From Rikenellaceae bacterium (GTDB lineage: Bacteria; Bacteroidota; Bacteroidia; Bacteroidales; UBA932), in the NCBI GenBank assembly GCA_022777205.1, contig JALFGP010000071.1, positions 1 to 43,457 of the forward strand: a stretch of 43,457 nt of DNA. Direction: 5' to 3'. The notes under the pieces are model-generated. The model was not told the origin of the DNA. It saw only the letters and a list, made by a program, of their open reading frames with translations, and made no database searches. A program made the position numbers and the translations under genes. Positions 9,253 through 18,015 of the stretch are shown here, piece by piece (position 1 is the first letter of the stretch; every line of letters starts with the position of its first letter).

Positions 9253-10278
9253 TTAATCGAAAAGCAGGTTTTCGTCGGGTGCAGCCCTGTCCAATCCGAG
9301 GTGCCTGTAGGCCAATTCGGTCACTTCCCTACCCCTCGGTGTCCTGACTATAAAACCTTCTTTGATGAGGAATGGCTCATAGACTTCCTCGAGAGTACCC
9401 TGGTCCTCCCCCACCGCCGTGGCAATGGTATTTGCTCCCACAGGTCCGCCCTTGAACTTCGTGATGATGGTCTTGAGTATCTTGTTGTCTATGGCATCCA
9501 GTCCCCTCTTGTCTATGTTCAGAGCATCCAGGGCGTAACGCGCTATCTTGAGGTCAATCACCCCATTGCCTACAACCTGGGCAAAATCCCTTACCCTGCG
9601 CAAAAGCGAATTGGCTATACGTGGAGTACCCCGGCTTCTGAGGGCAACCTCGTGGGCAGCCTCCGCATCTATATCCACCTTAAGTATTGATGCACTGCGA
9701 CATACGATTTTTTCCAAAGTGGAAGTATCATAATATTCCAATGCGCATTTGATGCCGAAACGGGCCCTCAGCGGCGAAGTCAGAAGTCCGCTGCGGGTGG
9801 TGGCTCCAACCAAAGTGAAAGGATTGAGGGAAAGTCTTATGGAACGGGCTCCAGGACCCTTGTCCACCATTATGTCTATCACGAAGTCTTCCATCGCGGA
9901 ATACAGATACTCTTCCACCACAGGCGATAGCCTGTGTATTTCGTCAATGAAAAGCACGTCACCTTCCTCAAGTGAGGTCAAAAGTCCCGCGAGGTCCCCC
10001 GGTTTGTCCAGCACAGGCCCTGATGTCACCTTCATATTCACTCCGAGTTCATTGGCGATGATATGTGCAAGTGTGGTCTTGCCCAAACCCGGAGGTCCGT
10101 GAAAGAGTACGTGATCAAGTGTCTCCCCTCTCATTTTGGCAGCCGCAACGAAGATTTTCAGATTCCGTACTATCTTCTCCTGTCCGGAGAAATCCTCAAG
10201 TTCCTGCGGTCTTATTATTCCGTCTATTTCCTTATCTTTGCCCGCATTCACGTCGTGCGGATTGAAATCAGTCGCCAT
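9253..10278 (-). CDS. ruvB: Holliday junction branch migration ATPase RuvB
   Basis: 341 residues from the ATG at 10278 ([11 protein letters not shown]); another ATG sits at 10284. The track start at 10305 is a TTG inside the predicted -7 box and is rejected. Walker A is GPPGLGKTT near residue 61, Walker B/DExH is FIDEIHRLS, sensor 1 is GATTRSGLL, and a winged-helix C-terminus follows ([16 protein letters not shown]). RuvB is the hexameric motor that drives branch migration with RuvA. It is unlinked from ruvA here. It reads away from mfd across an AT-rich gap. Confidence 0.96.
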   Translation of the reverse strand: MATDFNPHDVNAGKDKEIDGIIRPQELEDFSGQEKIVRNLKIFVAAAKMRGETLDHVLFHGPPGLGKTTLAHIIANELGVNMKVTSGPVLDKPGDLAGLLTSLEEGDVLFIDEIHRLSPVVEEYLYSAMEDFVIDIMVDKGPGARSIRLSLNPFTLVGATTRSGLLTSPLRARFGIKCALEYYDTSTLEKIVCRSASILKVDIDAEAAHEVALRSRGTPRIANSLLRRVRDFAQVVGNGVIDLKIARYALDALNIDKRGLDAIDNKILKTIITKFKGGPVGANTIATAVGEDQGTLEEVYEPFLIKEGFIVRTPRGREVTELAYRHLGLDRAAPDENLLFD

Positions 10279-10302
10279 CGGCATCAAAATTAATATTGAA
10301 TA

Positions 10303-10310
10303 CAAAGATA
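10303..10310 (-). promoter_or_regulatory. ruvB promoter, -7 element TATCTTTG
   Basis: A full TAnnTTTG match on the minus strand, 18 nt before the ATG at 10284 and 24 nt before the one at 10278. The -33 region is AT-rich without a clear TTTG. Confidence 0.45.
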
Positions 10311-10516
10311 AATTTAATTTTAATTCTAATGATGATATATCTTTGTTGAAAATGTTGATAACATAGACAAGCTTCGGAATATCAATATATTATAATGTTA
10401 AAAACTGTTGATTTCGCTATGGAAAAATTCTTGGAAAATAGTTTTTGAAAAGTTTGGAAGTTTGAAAAAATCACGGATATGTACGAATAAAATTCTTATG
10501 CAAAATTAGTTTTCAT

Positions 10517-10524
10517 TAGATTTG
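10517..10524 (+). promoter_or_regulatory. mfd promoter, -7 element TAGATTTG
   Basis: A full match to TAnnTTTG, 32 nt before the mfd ATG. No clear -33 TTTG at 19-20 nt. Confidence 0.4.
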
Positions 10525-10527
10525 CAC

Positions 10528-10549
10528 AGGTTTTCAACAGGTTTTCAAC
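10528..10549 (+). repeat. Tandem 11-bp repeat AGGTTTTCAAC x2 in the mfd leader
   Basis: Two perfect adjacent copies followed by a third partial AGG, ending 7 nt before the mfd ATG. They would lie in the mRNA leader where a ribosome binds. Confidence 0.8.
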
Positions 10550-10556
10550 AGGTAAA

Positions 10557-13500
10557 ATGGGTGAATTGTTAATAAGTCGAAGAGCAACGGAAAAACTATC
10601 CGAAAAATTGGCTGAAGAAAGGAAGGTCTATTGTTCCGGACTGCATTTGTCTGCAAGGTGGTTTGTGGCAGCAAATTCCAGGGTGGAAGGTATCAATTTC
10701 ATTATTCTTCCCGATAGGGAGTCTGCGGAATACTGTGCAGCGGACCTCTATTCCCTTGTGGATGGAGATACGGTATTCTTTCTCCCCGACTCTGGCCGCC
10801 GTATGGAAAGAAGCAGTTACAAGTTTTCTCTCAGTGTGCAGAGGACTTCCGCAATAGGCAAATTGATGGATTATGACGGGAAGTCCAGGCTTTTCTTTGT
10901 GACCTATCCCCTCGCCCTGACGGAAGGTGCTGTAGCGAAGTCTTTTGCAACGGACAGCAATCTGCTTAGGCTCAGGTGTGGCGACAGTATTGACCGTGAT
11001 GAACTTCTCAACCGTCTGGGAGAAATGGGATTCGTGAGGACTGATTTTGTGGGGGAACCGGGACAGTTTGCCGTAAGAGGCTCTGTAATAGACATATTCT
11101 CCTATTCCGACAATAATCCCTACCGATTCACCTTTTTCGGTGATGAGATTGACGGCATAAGTGTATTTGACTGCGGCACCCAATTGTCGAAGGAAAAGCG
11201 GGAGGATGTGGAAATATATCCGGACCTCTCGGCTATGGAGGATGCGTCGGTGCCGGTGCTGTGTCTTCTGCCTCCGGAAAAGACCACCTTGTGGATGGAC
11301 TCTGCCGAACTGTATTCAAAAGAGGAGTTCTATTCCCTCACTGACGACTTCCGAAAAGTATTTCTGCAAGTACCCACCGGCGAGCAGGGGGTGGAACCTG
11401 TGAAATTCAACATAACTCCCCAGCCTGTCTTCAACAAGAATTTCGAACTTCTGTCAGCGGATATAAGGGAAAAGTCCGACAACGGTTACCGCATATTAGT
11501 CTTTGGTGAGAAAAAATCCCAATTGGAGAGGCTTCAGAGCATACTTTTGCAGAATGAGTGCCATTTGCCGGAATTCATCGAAGGAAAGAATATCCACAAC
11601 GGTTTCATTGATAATGACGATAAAATATGCTGCTACACCGATCACGAAATCTTCGACCGCTTCCACAGGGTAAGTCTGCGGCGTACGGTTGAACGCAGTG
11701 AACAGTTGACCATCAATGACCTGACCTCATTCACGGTGGGGGACTACATAGTCCATATTGACTACGGAGTGGGAATTTTCGGAGGGCTGGTGCGCATAAG
11801 GGACGACAAGAACCGTATGCACGAGGTGGTGAAAATCATCTACAAGGACAACGATACTGTCTATGTTTCAGTACATTCCCTGCACAAGATTTCGCGCTTC
11901 AAGTCCAAGGATGGTGAACCGCCGAAAATCTACAAATTGGGGTCGAAGACCTGGCAGAACCTCAAGGCAAATGCAAAATCCAAGGTCAAGGACATAGCGA
12001 AAGACCTGATTCAGCTATATGCAAAACGCAGGGCTTCAAAGGGTTTCGCATTTTCCTCCGACAGTTTCCTGCAGACGGAACTGGAATCTTCATTCATATA
12101 CGAAGACACTCCGGATCAGGAAAAGGCCGTGCAGGCCGTCAAGAGAGATATGGAAGCGGAATGCCCTATGGATCGTCTGGTATGCGGAGATGTAGGCTTC
12201 GGAAAGACGGAAGTGGCCATAAGGGCTGCATTCAAGGCGGCTACGGACGGCAAACAGGTGGCTGTACTTGTACCTACAACTATTCTTGCCCTGCAACATT
12301 ACAAGACTTTCACTGCCCGTCTGAAGGATTTTCCATGCAATGTAGATTTTGTGAGCCGTCTGCGCAGTGCAAAGGAATTGGCTGAAATCAAGAAGAAACT
12401 CAAGAGCGGGGCCATAGACATTCTGATAGGTACTCACAAGATACTCGGTGCAGGTTTCGAATTCAGGGACCTTGGGCTGCTGATAATCGATGAGGAGCAG
12501 AAATTCGGTGTGGGCGCAAAGGAGAAATTGCGTCAGCTCAAGGAATCCGTGGACACTCTGACCCTTACTGCTACACCTATACCGAGGACTCTGCAATTTT
12601 CGCTTCTCGGAGCCCGTGACTTGTCCATAATATCCACACCTCCGCCTAACCGCATACCTGTCCAGACTGAGATTATGCTTTTCGACCCGGATGAAATTCG
12701 AAAAATCATAAACTACGAGCTCAACAGGGGAGGACAGATATTTTTCCTTCACAACAGGGTGGAGGAACTGCAGTCCATTTATGATATTCTGTACCGCCTC
12801 GTGCCCGATATGAAAATCTGCATAGCCCACGGACAGATGGAATCCAAGCAACTGGAAGACAAAATTCTGGATTTTATGTCCGGAGACTACGACCTTCTTC
12901 TTTGTACCACCATCATAGAGAACGGACTGGATATCCCGAATGCCAATACCATCATTATCAACCAGGCTCAGAACATAGGCCTTAGCGATTTGCATCAGCT
13001 GAGGGGCAGGGTAGGGCGTTCGAACCGCAGAGCATTCTGCTACCTAATCGTGCCACCTCTCGTGTCCATAACAGAGGATGCAAGAAGGCGTCTGAAGGCC
13101 ATAGAAGCCTTTTCCGACCTGGGCAGCGGATTCAACATAGCTATGCAGGACCTGGACATCAGGGGTGCCGGAAACCTTCTGGGAGCCGAACAGAGCGGAT
13201 TCATCACCGATATGGGTTTTGAAACCTATCAGAAAATACTGTCGGAGGCAATGGAAGAATTGGGAGTGGAGACAGGACTCACTTCCGGAAATATCAAAGG
13301 CTCTTATGTTTCTGATTGCACCATCGAGACTGACCAGTTGGCTCTAATTCCGGATTCCTATATAAGTCTTTCAGCGGAAAAGATACGCATCTACAAAGAA
13401 TTGGACTCTCTTGGTTCAGACTCTGAAATCGAGACTGTCAAATCCCGTCTTGAAGACCGTTTCGGACCAATACCTGAGGAACTTGCGGCTTTGCTTATGA

Positions 13501-13757
13501 TTGTGAGAATAAGACACAGGGGAGAGAAACTCGGATTTGAGAAAATCATTATCAAAAACGGAATAATGATACTTTTCTTTATAAACAATCCTATGTCCCA
13601 ATATTATAAATCCCCTGTATTTCAATCTGTTATAGAAAGTCTTAACAAAAATCACGATTTTGAACTCAAGCAGAATGACAACCGTCTCAGGCTTGTGAAC
13701 AGAAAGGTTGAAAGCCTGGACAAGGCCTATGCCCTCCTGGGGAAATTGGGAAAATGA
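10557..13757 (+). CDS. mfd: Transcription-repair coupling factor Mfd
   Basis: 1066 residues, slightly short for the family. The UvrB-like N-terminal region has FFLPDSGRRMERSSYKFS and GQFAVRGSVIDIFSY. The RNA-polymerase interaction domain follows near residue 390 (FTVGDYIVHIDYGVGIF). The RecG-like motor has Walker A CGDVGFGKTE near residue 543, DEEQ near 645, and HQLRGRVGRSNRRAF as motif VI. The C-terminal domain ends in SLDKAYALLGKLGK. Mfd removes stalled RNA polymerase at lesions and recruits UvrA. It starts 7 nt after a tandem repeat in its leader. coaX follows 43 nt later in the same direction. Confidence 0.97.
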   Translation: MGELLISRRATEKLSEKLAEERKVYCSGLHLSARWFVAANSRVEGINFIILPDRESAEYCAADLYSLVDGDTVFFLPDSGRRMERSSYKFSLSVQRTSAIGKLMDYDGKSRLFFVTYPLALTEGAVAKSFATDSNLLRLRCGDSIDRDELLNRLGEMGFVRTDFVGEPGQFAVRGSVIDIFSYSDNNPYRFTFFGDEIDGISVFDCGTQLSKEKREDVEIYPDLSAMEDASVPVLCLLPPEKTTLWMDSAELYSKEEFYSLTDDFRKVFLQVPTGEQGVEPVKFNITPQPVFNKNFELLSADIREKSDNGYRILVFGEKKSQLERLQSILLQNECHLPEFIEGKNIHNGFIDNDDKICCYTDHEIFDRFHRVSLRRTVERSEQLTINDLTSFTVGDYIVHIDYGVGIFGGLVRIRDDKNRMHEVVKIIYKDNDTVYVSVHSLHKISRFKSKDGEPPKIYKLGSKTWQNLKANAKSKVKDIAKDLIQLYAKRRASKGFAFSSDSFLQTELESSFIYEDTPDQEKAVQAVKRDMEAECPMDRLVCGDVGFGKTEVAIRAAFKAATDGKQVAVLVPTTILALQHYKTFTARLKDFPCNVDFVSRLRSAKELAEIKKKLKSGAIDILIGTHKILGAGFEFRDLGLLIIDEEQKFGVGAKEKLRQLKESVDTLTLTATPIPRTLQFSLLGARDLSIISTPPPNRIPVQTEIMLFDPDEIRKIINYELNRGGQIFFLHNRVEELQSIYDILYRLVPDMKICIAHGQMESKQLEDKILDFMSGDYDLLLCTTIIENGLDIPNANTIIINQAQNIGLSDLHQLRGRVGRSNRRAFCYLIVPPLVSITEDARRRLKAIEAFSDLGSGFNIAMQDLDIRGAGNLLGAEQSGFITDMGFETYQKILSEAMEELGVETGLTSGNIKGSYVSDCTIETDQLALIPDSYISLSAEKIRIYKELDSLGSDSEIETVKSRLEDRFGPIPEELAALLMIVRIRHRGEKLGFEKIIIKNGIMILFFINNPMSQYYKSPVFQSVIESLNKNHDFELKQNDNRLRLVNRKVESLDKAYALLGKLGK

Positions 13758-13800
13758 TGAATTATTTGTAATTTTACGCCCCGTATGCAAAAACGCTAAT

Positions 13801-14526
13801 ATGGCAAATCTATTGGTCGATGTGGGTTATACCGCTCTGAAAGCGGCTTGGGTTGACGGAATCACCCTTGGCAAGACTTTCAGATACCAGGGAGAAAGGA
13901 CTTATGATTTCATAGCAGGTCTGGTCAAAAGGAACAGACCGGAAATAATGGTAATATGCAGTGTTTCCGAAATCACTGAACAGAACATTGCAAGACTCCG
14001 CAAACTTTGCGACCGTCTGCTTCTCATAGATCCGGTCCACACGGAGATTTTATCCGAATTGTCGCTTCCTTCAGAGTGTCTGACTCCGGACCGTGCCTCC
14101 TCCGCAGTTGCCTGCCGTCACCTTTTCAAGGGACGCGGTTGCACGATTTTCGATTTCGGAACTATGATGACCGTGGACTTTCTCGACAAGGAAGGCAATT
14201 ATGATGGTGGAAATATTTCCCTGGGCTGCAGAACCCGTTTCAAGTCGGTTAACCGTTATTCCAAGACTCTTCCTCTACTTGATACTCCTGATGTTTTTCA
14301 GGATATGGGAGACAGTATCCCATCCTCCATTTCCTCCGGCGTTGTGTTGGGCATGGAGTATGAAATCAAGGGCTATATCGAGAGATATCCCGAAAATATG
14401 GTGATTTTTACGGGTGGAGATGCGAATTATTTCGCAAAAAGAATGAAAAACTCTATCTTTGTAGTTTGCAACCTTGTGCTTATGGGGTTGTCGTTAATAG
14501 CAGTCAGATATGATGATAGACAATAG
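13801..14526 (+). CDS. coaX: Type III pantothenate kinase (CoaX), divergent
   Basis: 241 residues from the ATG at 13801; the longer track start at 13708 lies inside mfd. CoaX makes 4'-phosphopantothenate for coenzyme A. The fold is recognised from LLVDVGYTALKAAW, TPDRASSAVA, IFDFGTMMTVDF and GGNISLGCRTRFKSVNRYSKTLPLL. The usual phosphate loop D-x-G-N-T reads D-V-G-Y-T here, the usual GxDR reads TPDR, and GGNISPG reads GGNISLG. The D-R pair and DxGT motif are kept. Its place before the barrel/TPR/lptC/ppiD run matches Bacteroides as I remember it, which supports the call. Whether the enzyme is fully active is open. It overlaps the next gene by 17 nt. Confidence 0.82.
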   Translation: MANLLVDVGYTALKAAWVDGITLGKTFRYQGERTYDFIAGLVKRNRPEIMVICSVSEITEQNIARLRKLCDRLLLIDPVHTEILSELSLPSECLTPDRASSAVACRHLFKGRGCTIFDFGTMMTVDFLDKEGNYDGGNISLGCRTRFKSVNRYSKTLPLLDTPDVFQDMGDSIPSSISSGVVLGMEYEIKGYIERYPENMVIFTGGDANYFAKRMKNSIFVVCNLVLMGLSLIAVRYDDRQ

Positions 14527-15892
14527 AAACGGTATCGTAAGAAAACTTCTCACGGCCATTTCCGCTCTTTTCGTGTGCTTGGCACTCTTTGCTCAGACGG
14601 AGACGACCGGAAGTTACGGTGCATATTCCCCATATTCTATATACGGTCTCGGAGGTATAGCCAAAGAGGGCACTGCACATACTCAGACTATGGGAGGAGT
14701 AGGCATTGCTTCCCGTAACAACCGTTTTATCAACACCACCAATCCTGCTGCCATTCCTGCAAGGGACACCTTGGCCTTTATGTGTGACTTGGGAATGTAT
14801 GAAAACAATGTAATCTATGCCCAGGGCAGCGGAATGGATGCGAAAAACACTTTCAATGTCAACAATATAGTCTTTTCCTTCCCGATTTGGAGGTCTTCCG
14901 CGTTTATGGTCGGACTTGCGCCGTTCAGTGATGTGGGATATAGTTTCAGCCGCAAGGAAACCGATGAGGAAATCATTGCCCACACAGGCAACATCACCTA
15001 CGATTCTTACGGGGACGGAAGCCTCTATCAATTGTATGTCGGTGCAGGAGCTACTTTCTGGAAAAGATTTTCCGTGGGGGCACAGTTCATCTATTATTTC
15101 GGAAATATAGACAGGATTTCCAACGAGACTTTCTCCAATTCAAGTTATAGGTCAATAAATTACGGAAGCCGGATGAATATCAGTGCCTACACCGGCAAAT
15201 TCGGAGTGCAGTATGAACAGAAACTGGCTTCAAAGGTTTCAATGATAGTTGGAGCAACTTACAGACTCGGTACGGATATGAGGGGTTATTCCAATCACTT
15301 TGCCTATGCAAGCCAGTCCAGTATAGTTGACACCCTGAAAACAATGACCTGGACAGATACCCTGGCCACTATGGACAAGCTTAACCGTCCGAGGATAGCA
15401 GACGAGATAGGAGTGGGTATCTCTTTCAAGGGAGACGACAGATGGGCCGTGGAATTCAACTATCTCCGTTCCGATTGGAGAAATTCCAATTTTGAGAAAA
15501 ACAGAGGCTTTTCCGCTTCATCAGACGGGACCATTTTCACTTCATCAGTATCCCAGTCCTTCCGTGCAGGTTTTGAAATCGTGCCCGGCAGAAACGACAT
15601 AAGATATTATTTCCGGCGTTGTACCTACAGGGGAGGAATATATTATGAGCAGGATTATATGAGGATGAACGGGGCAAGGGTGGATTCCTATGGTCTGACT
15701 TTTGGTATGACATTGCCTGTCTTCAGATGGTACAACGGCATTACGGTCGGGATGGACATAGGACGCAGAGGTAACAACAAATTGGTGACGGCTGGGGAAA
15801 GGAGTGCCAGATTGACCTCGGAAACCTATTTCAAAATCTGCATAGGTTTCAATATCCACGATATATGGTTCCAGAAACCTCGTTACAACTAA
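14510..15892 (+). CDS. Outer-membrane beta-barrel protein, Bacteroidota conserved type
   Basis: 460 residues. The N-terminal signal peptide is RKLLTAISALFVCLALFAQ. A glycine- and tyrosine-rich segment with PYSIYGLGGI and MGGVGIASRN follows, then alternating amphipathic strands typical of a FadL/OmpP1-like barrel. It resembles the uncharacterised outer-membrane protein found between coaX and the TPR gene in Bacteroides. The C-terminus ends WFQKPRYN, not in the common terminal Phe. It overlaps coaX by 17 nt, so translation is probably coupled. Substrate and exact role are not known from the sequence. The second ATG at 14513 is an equally good start. Confidence 0.75.
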   Translation: MMIDNRNGIVRKLLTAISALFVCLALFAQTETTGSYGAYSPYSIYGLGGIAKEGTAHTQTMGGVGIASRNNRFINTTNPAAIPARDTLAFMCDLGMYENNVIYAQGSGMDAKNTFNVNNIVFSFPIWRSSAFMVGLAPFSDVGYSFSRKETDEEIIAHTGNITYDSYGDGSLYQLYVGAGATFWKRFSVGAQFIYYFGNIDRISNETFSNSSYRSINYGSRMNISAYTGKFGVQYEQKLASKVSMIVGATYRLGTDMRGYSNHFAYASQSSIVDTLKTMTWTDTLATMDKLNRPRIADEIGVGISFKGDDRWAVEFNYLRSDWRNSNFEKNRGFSASSDGTIFTSSVSQSFRAGFEIVPGRNDIRYYFRRCTYRGGIYYEQDYMRMNGARVDSYGLTFGMTLPVFRWYNGITVGMDIGRRGNNKLVTAGERSARLTSETYFKICIGFNIHDIWFQKPRYN

Positions 15893-15931
15893 GCCATTGT
15901 CATAATCTGAAATAAATTAAAAATTATAGAT

Positions 15932-17257
15932 ATGAAAAAAGTATTGCTCATTCTTTTGGCAGTCCTGATCGGAGGGTCGGGAGCCACTTTGTCGGCTCAG
16001 GGTAAATATGGTGCCGACAGTGCAAACTGCATAAAGTATCTTTCCTATTACAAGGAGTACTACAAGCAGAAGAATTATGATGACGCACTTCCGAATTGGC
16101 GTAAGGCATACAGCATTTGCCCTCCTACCGCAAATCAGAATATGCTCATCGACGGAACAACACTTATCCGTCGTCTGATTTCCAAGAATGCGAAGAATGC
16201 CATTTATAAGGAGGCTCTTGTGGACTCTCTGCTCAAAATTCACGACCTTAGGGCTGAGTATTATCCTAAATATGCTGTCACTGCCCTGAACAACAAGGGT
16301 TTGGACCTCGTAAATTATGTGAAGGACGATGATAAGGCTCTCTTTGAAGGCATTTCCGACATTGTCGGCAGGAACGGTCTGCAAACCAAGCCAAGCCTTT
16401 ATATTTTCCAACTCCAGTCTGCGGTTGAACTCTACAAGGCTGGAACTATGGACGAAGAAAAGATAATCGATGTCTATGAGAAAGCCATTTCCAACCTTGA
16501 GAATACCCCTTGCAAGACAGACAAGGATAAGGAAGACCTTGCAAATGTGACTGAAACCGTGGAAAATATCTTCATTCAGAGCAAGGTTGCTTCAGTGGAG
16601 TCTCTCGTTGCCTTGTTTACTCCGAGACTTGAGGCTGCAATGGACGACCTGGCACTTTCCAAGACCATTGTGAATATGCTCAGCAAGACTGAAGGCGGAG
16701 TGGATACAGATCTCTTCCTCCAGGCGGTAAACAATATGCACAGGCTTGAGCCTTCCTACCAGTCAGCATATTTCCTCTTCAAACTCTATTCTTCAAAGGG
16801 TAATGTGGATGAGGCTGTGAAATATATGGGGGATGCCATCGAATATCCTGAATCCGATGACAAGGTGGATGCTTCATATTATTATGAACTTGCAACCTAC
16901 TGCTACAAAAACGGACTCTCTTCAAAAGCTTTTGCATCAGCGAAGAAAGCGGCAGAAATGGATGAAACTCTTGCTGGAAAATCCTATATGCTCATCGGAA
17001 CCATCTGGGGTTCACAGGTTTGCAAGGGTAATGAAATCGAATCCAGGGCACCATACTGGGTTGCTGTGGATTATATGGTTAAGGCAAAGAATGCAGATGC
17101 TTCACTTGCGGAGGAGGCTAACAGTATGATTGCACAGTATGCAAAATACTATCCTCAGAAGTCTGAAGCTTTTATGTACAATGTGCTTGACGGACAGTCC
17201 TATACGGTAAATTGCGGAGGTATGACTGCCGTGACCACCGTAAGAACCCAGAACTGA
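15932..17257 (+). CDS. Secreted tetratricopeptide-repeat protein
   Basis: 441 residues. The signal peptide is MKKVLLILLAVLIGG...LSAQ. TPR-like helices include CIKYLSYYKEYYKQKNYDDALPNWRKAYSICP near residue 35, SAVELYKAGTMDEEKIIDVYEKAI near 165 and YYYELATYCYKNGLSSKAFASAKKAAEM near 315. These are protein-protein interaction repeats, expected in the periplasm. The gene sits between the barrel gene and lptC, suggesting a role in envelope assembly (inferred). The C-terminal 60 residues show no repeat. Confidence 0.82.
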   Translation: MKKVLLILLAVLIGGSGATLSAQGKYGADSANCIKYLSYYKEYYKQKNYDDALPNWRKAYSICPPTANQNMLIDGTTLIRRLISKNAKNAIYKEALVDSLLKIHDLRAEYYPKYAVTALNNKGLDLVNYVKDDDKALFEGISDIVGRNGLQTKPSLYIFQLQSAVELYKAGTMDEEKIIDVYEKAISNLENTPCKTDKDKEDLANVTETVENIFIQSKVASVESLVALFTPRLEAAMDDLALSKTIVNMLSKTEGGVDTDLFLQAVNNMHRLEPSYQSAYFLFKLYSSKGNVDEAVKYMGDAIEYPESDDKVDASYYYELATYCYKNGLSSKAFASAKKAAEMDETLAGKSYMLIGTIWGSQVCKGNEIESRAPYWVAVDYMVKAKNADASLAEEANSMIAQYAKYYPQKSEAFMYNVLDGQSYTVNCGGMTAVTTVRTQN

Positions 17258-17258
17258 T

Positions 17259-17885
17259 TTGAAAAGGATTCTGAACATAATCAAGAGAATGGCAACCGCT
17301 GCGGCGGTTGCTTTCGTCGTTTATTCCTGCGGGGGAAATCTCAAGCAGGAGGATGCGAAGGATATAAGCAATCTGCCTGTCCAGACTGCTGACGACCTTG
17401 TTAGTGTTCAGACTGAGAACGGACAGATTCAGAACCGGATGGAGGCTCCGAGGATGGAAAGGTATGAAAATGACAGCCTTTCAGTCCAGCTTTTTCCCGG
17501 TGGGGTATCCGTTTACGGTTATGTAGAAGGGGGCTTGCTTGAGACTTCCATCACTGCCGACAATGCAAGACACGAAAAATATAAGGACGGCAGGGAGACC
17601 TGGTCTGCATTCGGCAATGTTGTGGTGAAAAACCTCATAAAGAAGGAAGTGATGCTCACCGACACTCTGTATTGGGACCGTCAGAATGAAAAAATCTACA
17701 CTGACTGCTATGTGAGGATATATTCTCCGGACGGATTTATGCAGGGTTACGGTATGGAATCTGACCAGAGAGCCAGGGATTACAAACTTTTCAATCCTGT
17801 AAACAGTTATGGAGTTGTGGTGCAGGACAGTACTGCGGTGAACATAGATTCTGTCAATTTCATAGGCCCTTTCAGGCGCAAATAG
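17259..17885 (+). CDS. lptC: LPS export protein LptC-like lipoprotein
   Basis: 208 residues. It starts at a TTG one nucleotide after the TPR stop (TGATTTG). I keep this start because KRILNIIKR supplies the basic head of a signal peptide that continues MATAAAVAFVVYSC, a plausible lipobox. Starting at the ATG at 17289 would lose the basic head. The rest is the LptC/OstA-like beta-jellyroll: ITADNARHEKYKDGRETWSAFGNVVVKN, then TDTLYWDRQNEKIYTDCYVRI. LptC links the inner-membrane LPS extractor to the periplasmic bridge. The spacing indicates translational coupling with the TPR gene. Confidence 0.82.
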   Translation: MKRILNIIKRMATAAAVAFVVYSCGGNLKQEDAKDISNLPVQTADDLVSVQTENGQIQNRMEAPRMERYENDSLSVQLFPGGVSVYGYVEGGLLETSITADNARHEKYKDGRETWSAFGNVVVKNLIKKEVMLTDTLYWDRQNEKIYTDCYVRIYSPDGFMQGYGMESDQRARDYKLFNPVNSYGVVVQDSTAVNIDSVNFIGPFRRK

Positions 17886-17950
17886 CAATTCCTTTCAGAC
17901 ATAAATAGCAATTAGAGAGGAAAAGTTAGTGCTTTTTGAGGAAAAATTAC

Positions 17951-17958
17951 TACCTTCG
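17951..17958 (+). promoter_or_regulatory. Possible ppiD promoter, -7 element TACCTTCG
   Basis: Seven of eight bases match TAnnTTTG. The only TTTG upstream is 12 nt away, too close, so this is weak. It lies in the 130-nt lptC-ppiD gap. Confidence 0.25.
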
Positions 17959-18015
17959 CACCCCATATCCCAACGAGGGAACAAACGGATAATAACTAAA
18001 ATTAAGATAACAATT

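Larger units (their letters stand above)
10344..10550. other. AT-rich ruvB-mfd gap with inverted pairs of TTWTCAACA 9-mers
   Basis: On the minus strand TTATCAACA (10353-10361) directly abuts TTTTCAACA (10344-10352). On the plus strand TTTTCAACA occurs at 10531-10539 and 10542-10550. The DNA between is about 25% G+C by hand count of two lines. TTATCAACA is one base from the DnaA box TTATCCACA; TTTTCAACA is two. Genes diverge from this gap (ruvB-frdA-frdB left, mfd onward right). An origin-like function is only a hypothesis; the plus-strand pair also forms the mfd leader. Confidence 0.3.

Noticed and set aside
12090-12995. 301-residue minus-strand ORF inside mfd
   Set aside because: Shadow of mfd in another frame; no recognisable domain and the plus-strand protein is fully conserved there.
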